Source: Thauera aromatica K172 (GTDB lineage Bacteria; Pseudomonadota; Gammaproteobacteria; Burkholderiales; Rhodocyclaceae). From it: a stretch of DNA of 64,000 nt. Numbering within the stretch: the stretch's first letter is position 1; each line of letters begins with the position of its first letter. Shown here in pieces: positions 61,170-64,000 of the stretch. The notes beneath the pieces were generated by a model. The model was not told the DNA's origin and did not search any database. It was given only the letters and a program-made list of their open reading frames with translations. Where the stretch lies: assembly GCF_003030465.1 (NCBI RefSeq), contig NZ_CP028339.1, positions 186,001-250,000 of the forward strand, read 5' to 3'. A program made the position numbers and the translations under genes.

Positions 61170-61868
61170 CTATGACTTTGGGCTGTGGCGGTCTTCATCC
61201 TCGGTGGCCAACTCAAGCTTACTCCTGAAGTCCGTGGCGACAGCGGTGGCCAGTTGAGAAAACGCCTCCAGCTTCTCAATCTTGTCCAGCAAGACTTCGC
61301 GTGCGACTTCGTCGGTACCGCGCAACTTTGCACCGGCTGTAACAAACTCCACGACTCGCAGCTCCACCACCGCGTTTGCCCCGGCATCAATCGCGGCCTC
61401 AAGCCATGGAATGGCTTTGTCGGTCGCCAGCTCGGCTGCGGCACTGAGGAGGAATTGGATGAGCACCCGCGCAGAGTAGTCCAAATTAACGGCGGTCTCG
61501 AGGAGATCTCTCCCCTGTATTTCAGTACCTTCGATATCTTGGTCGCTTGGCTGCTGGGGCCAGTATCGAAATCGAGGACCGCTGTCTACGTCGAGCGAGG
61601 CAAGAGTCTGGAGTAAGGGCTCCAACTCCCTGAACGGCCGAATGCGGGAGGGCAGGCTATTGCGGTGCTCCCACAGCTTAAAGACAACCTGCGCGCAAGC
61701 ATCCTGCGCCGAAGCTCGCCCCTCCGGCGAGGCTCGTTCGGCTGCGTCCATGCGCTCAGCGATGAAGTGCGCCATCCACTGCGCAGTTAAGTCGTCTCCA
61801 AGTTTGAGCTCGGCAACAAGCCGCTTCCCGAGGTCAATCACGGCTCTTGAGCGATCGAGTGATTCCAT
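61170..61868 (-). CDS. uncharacterised helical protein, downstream member of the IS66-cut pair
   Basis: 232 residues from the ATG at 61868, inside the end of the upstream gene (about 35 bases of overlap), so the two are translationally coupled. It is mainly helical, with LGKRLVAELKLGDDLTAQWM, VIFKLWEHR-type (QVVFKLWEHRNSLPSRIRPF) and AFSQLATAVATDFRSKLELA segments. I recognise no domain or catalytic motif. The pair may be an accessory, possibly defence, system, but this rests only on its island position and coupling. Confidence 0.7.
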   Translation of the reverse strand: MESLDRSRAVIDLGKRLVAELKLGDDLTAQWMAHFIAERMDAAERASPEGRASAQDACAQVVFKLWEHRNSLPSRIRPFRELEPLLQTLASLDVDSGPRFRYWPQQPSDQDIEGTEIQGRDLLETAVNLDYSARVLIQFLLSAAAELATDKAIPWLEAAIDAGANAVVELRVVEFVTAGAKLRGTDEVAREVLLDKIEKLEAFSQLATAVATDFRSKLELATEDEDRHSPKS

Positions 61869-63121
61869 CTTCACCAATCAAGTAGTAACGCACGTAGGGC
61901 CACGGGTACGGTTCGAACTCGTCCCCGCCCGAATTGTAGCGAGTCGGCCGGCGGCGCACGGATACGCTGAGCACTAGGCAGTGCTCTGGGTGCGCCTTCA
62001 ACAGTTCGTGCAAGAAACTGCGGTTGCCGCTCAGCCGGGTTCCCGGCACGGTTTCCTGCTCTCGTCCAAGTCCGACGGCTTGTGTCCAGGCTTCGCTGCG
62101 AAGGAGCGATCCGGAGGCTGTTACCCAGCGACGCCCATCGTCGGTCAGGTTCAAGCCAAGCTTATCGACGATGGAAGGATCTGGTCTAGGCCCAGGATAT
62201 TCGAGCTTTTCCCCCCATGGATCGTACTCGTCAATGCCAGTGGACTCGTTCCTGCTGGCTACCCATCCAACCAGCCGGAAAAGGCCCGCCTCCGGTTCAT
62301 CTGTATCGTCCTCTGATGGGAAGTAAATGCTTCCGGTATCTGAGGCGGTCTGAACTGCAGCGAGCAGCGCAGCGGCACCAGCTCTGTCGACCAGGGCGCT
62401 GTAGACCGCGACGGTTTCTTCGTCGTCGTGGTGACCACTACTCCAGTGTCCCCAGAGTACTTGCAGGCCATCATCGGTGAGCAGCTGCCGATCCAGATAC
62501 TCCGCTGTCACGCTCCAACACCACGTTTTGTCACCATAGCTCTGTGGCTTCGGAGGTGATTCGGTGAAGCATGGATCTCGCCGGTCCGCGATCCAACGAC
62601 CATCATCGCGAGTCAACAGGCGACCGTCGAGCCACTCCTCGAAATCATCCTTGGGGCCGTCCTCTCTCTTACCGACTTGGTGCGTTCTCAGCAATCTCGC
62701 GGCCACAATCATCATCGCATGGTACGAGTGATAGGCGCGAAGATCATCCACACGCGGCTGGGTGCCATGCGAATGGCTAGTGTCGGGGTAGCGGAAGATC
62801 TTCCGCTTATAGCGAGCATCGTCCTGAGCGTAGTTGAACTGGACGCCCATCCGCTCGCGCAGTGCCTGTCTCGCGCGAAGCTCGACCGAATTCTGATCGA
62901 TGCCGAAGGCCCTCCCAAGTGGTGCGAACCAGTAGGGACCGATGTCGATGCCGAAGTAATACTTCTTGTGGTCCGTGGGCGTTGAATCATCCGAAGCTTC
63001 ATTTTCCCGCGAGTCGCCACGCCATCCTGAATACACAGCAACGGGGAGCTGACTGACGTTGACCGCATCCAAGCCGGCAATGACTTCGGCCGGCACTACC
63101 CCGGCTACATGAAGCTCCTTC
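61834..63121 (-). pseudogene. uncharacterised gene cut at its 5' end by IS66
   Basis: About 429 codons remain, from TKELHVAGVVPAEVIAGLDA to the stop; the sequence before it in the open frame belongs to the IS66 end. The protein is acidic and rich in Trp, Tyr and Asp. It has SYGDKTWCWSVTAEYLDRQL, HDDEETVAVYSALVDRAGAA, LFRLVGWVASRNESTGIDEY and a basic C-terminal strand set. I do not recognise it. No start or ribosome site is left, so it is probably inactive unless a promoter in IS66 drives it. It overlaps the downstream gene by about 35 bases. Confidence 0.7.
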
Positions 63122-64000
63122 GTAAGCGTCCGCCGCACCCACGGCCTCTTACGCTTGCGCAGCCGCTTGCTTTCTGATCGGCAGCAGTTCGTCGATGCGG
63201 CTATTGGGCCAGGTCGGTAGCTTCTCGAGCGTATCGGCAAGCCAGGTCAGCGGTTCGAAGCCATTGGCGCGCGCCGTGGCGAGCAGGGATTGAACCACGG
63301 CGGCACGCTTGCCGGCGGCTTCGGAGCCCGCAAACATCCAATTCTTCTTGCCCAGGGCGATCGGCCGGATGGCGTTCTCGATCGGGTTATTGTCGATCGG
63401 CCAATCGCCGCGACTCGCATAGCGCGCGAGCGCCGGCCAGCGCTTCAAGCTGTAGTCGATGGCGCGGGCGAGCGCCGCACCGTCGGCCACGGTCTTGCGG
63501 GTCTGCACCAGCCACAGGTACATCGCCTCCAGGCGCGGCTGCGCGTACTGCAGTCGCAGTTCGGCGCGCACCTTGACCGAAACGTCGCGGGCCTGCTCTT
63601 CGAGCGCGTACAACTCGCCGATGCGCGCGAGTGCCTCGGCCGCGACCGGGCTCTTGTTCGCCTGGTGAAGCTCGAAGTACTTGCGTCGTGCGTGCGCCAG
63701 ACAGGCAAGCTCTCCGATGTCGCCACCGAACAGGGCCTTATAGCCCCCGTAGTCATCGACCATGAGCATGCCCTTCCAGCCTTTCAGGAAGGCCTGGGGG
63801 TATTGCCCGCCGCGACCGGGCTGGTAATCGAAGATGACGATGGGCGGGTCGGCATCGAGTGTGTTGCTGCGGTAGGCCCACAGATACGCCCGCTTGGTCT
63901 TGCCGCGCCCCGGATCAAGTTGTTCGACCGGGGTTTCGTCGGCATGCAACACGTTGCCTTCGCGCAGGCGCTCGATCAGGCGATCGCACAGCGGCGCGAG
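63122..64000 (-). mobile_element. IS66 family element, right part (continues past the window end)
   Basis: The end at 63122 reads GTAAGCGTCCGCCGC, the IS66 terminal repeat type. The preceding eight bases GCTCCTTC (63114-63121) are the candidate target duplication; the other copy is outside the window. It carries the C-terminal part of tnpC. Confidence 0.88.
63149..64000 (-). CDS. tnpC: IS66 family transposase TnpC (partial; 5' end outside window)
   Basis: 284 residues visible. It has the DDE part of TnpC: LREGNVLHADETPVEQLDPG, KRAYLWAYRS, VDDYGGYKALF, CLAHARRKYFELHQANKSPV, then LKRWPALARYASRGDWPIDN and NPIENAIRPIALGKKNWMFA, with the C-terminal LATARANGFEPLTWLADTLE. The frame is open at the right edge. 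Confidence 0.95.
   Translation of the reverse strand, partial: LAPLCDRLIERLREGNVLHADETPVEQLDPGRGKTKRAYLWAYRSNTLDADPPIVIFDYQPGRGGQYPQAFLKGWKGMLMVDDYGGYKALFGGDIGELACLAHARRKYFELHQANKSPVAAEALARIGELYALEEQARDVSVKVRAELRLQYAQPRLEAMYLWLVQTRKTVADGAALARAIDYSLKRWPALARYASRGDWPIDNNPIENAIRPIALGKKNWMFAGSEAAGKRAAVVQSLLATARANGFEPLTWLADTLEKLPTWPNSRIDELLPIRKQAAAQA

Overview
This is a high-GC, densely packed proteobacterial chromosome segment. Gene content and style (DUF1302/DUF1329/RND cassette, acetoacetyl-CoA synthetase, OsmC-YcaO fusion, ISAs1/IS3/IS66/IS1182 elements) fit a betaproteobacterium close to the Rhodocyclales (Thauera/Azoarcus/Aromatoleum type). That placement is inferred from sequence style; no rRNA or ribosomal protein gene is present to confirm it.

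Region 1 (1-15.9 kb) looks catabolic. It holds the end of a 3-hydroxyacyl-CoA dehydrogenase, a beta-keto acid cleavage enzyme (BKACE), an MFS transporter, and the DUF1302/DUF1329/Ycf48-like/RND set that often accompanies hydrophobic substrate use. The DUF1329 gene is split by an IS1182-type element. A short DAPG-hydrolase (PhlG)-like protein, a double EthD-like protein, a TetR regulator and a molybdopterin oxidoreductase with an apparent one-base frameshift follow.

Region 2 (16-26.6 kb) is a tight corrinoid C1 operon behind a divergent LuxR regulator: corrinoid protein, UroD-type methyltransferase I, a MetH-activation-like protein, a RACE-type corrinoid reactivase, a methyl-tetrahydrofolate methyltransferase, an amidohydrolase, FolD, and a MetV-MetF fusion. 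Together they could move a methyl group from a substrate to THF and oxidise it to formyl-THF, or run the reverse route.

Region 3 (26.6-42.3 kb) has a divergent LysR regulator and an operon with an LLM oxidoreductase, a complete F420 core set (cofE, cofD, cofC, fused cofG-cofH), an FrhB-type F420/Fe-S protein, a SnoaL-like protein, a second double EthD protein and a full-length PhlG-like hydrolase, ended by a clear terminator. A second LysR, a ThDP enzyme and acetoacetyl-CoA synthetase follow. My reading is that regions 1-3 form one pathway: uptake of a hydrophobic, possibly methoxylated or acylated phenolic or polyketide-like compound, corrinoid demethylation, F420-linked redox steps, C-C hydrolysis, and thiolytic or BKACE release of acetoacetate that AacS activates. 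The substrate cannot be read from the sequence.

Region 4 (42.4-52.2 kb) is a nest of mobile DNA: an ISAs1-type transposase, an IS3-type fragment, and two very large overlapping tyrosine-recombinase genes flanked in inverted orientation by ends of one IS3-type element. Region 5 (52.3-64 kb) is an accessory island with five toxin-antitoxin-like pairs (DUF4160/DUF2442, Phd/PIN, CcdAB, MazEF, Phd/VapC), an IS1595 transposase under a near-consensus LexA box, an OsmC-YcaO protein, and an uncharacterised gene pair whose upstream member is cut by an IS66 element that runs off the window. No rRNA, tRNA or CRISPR array was seen.
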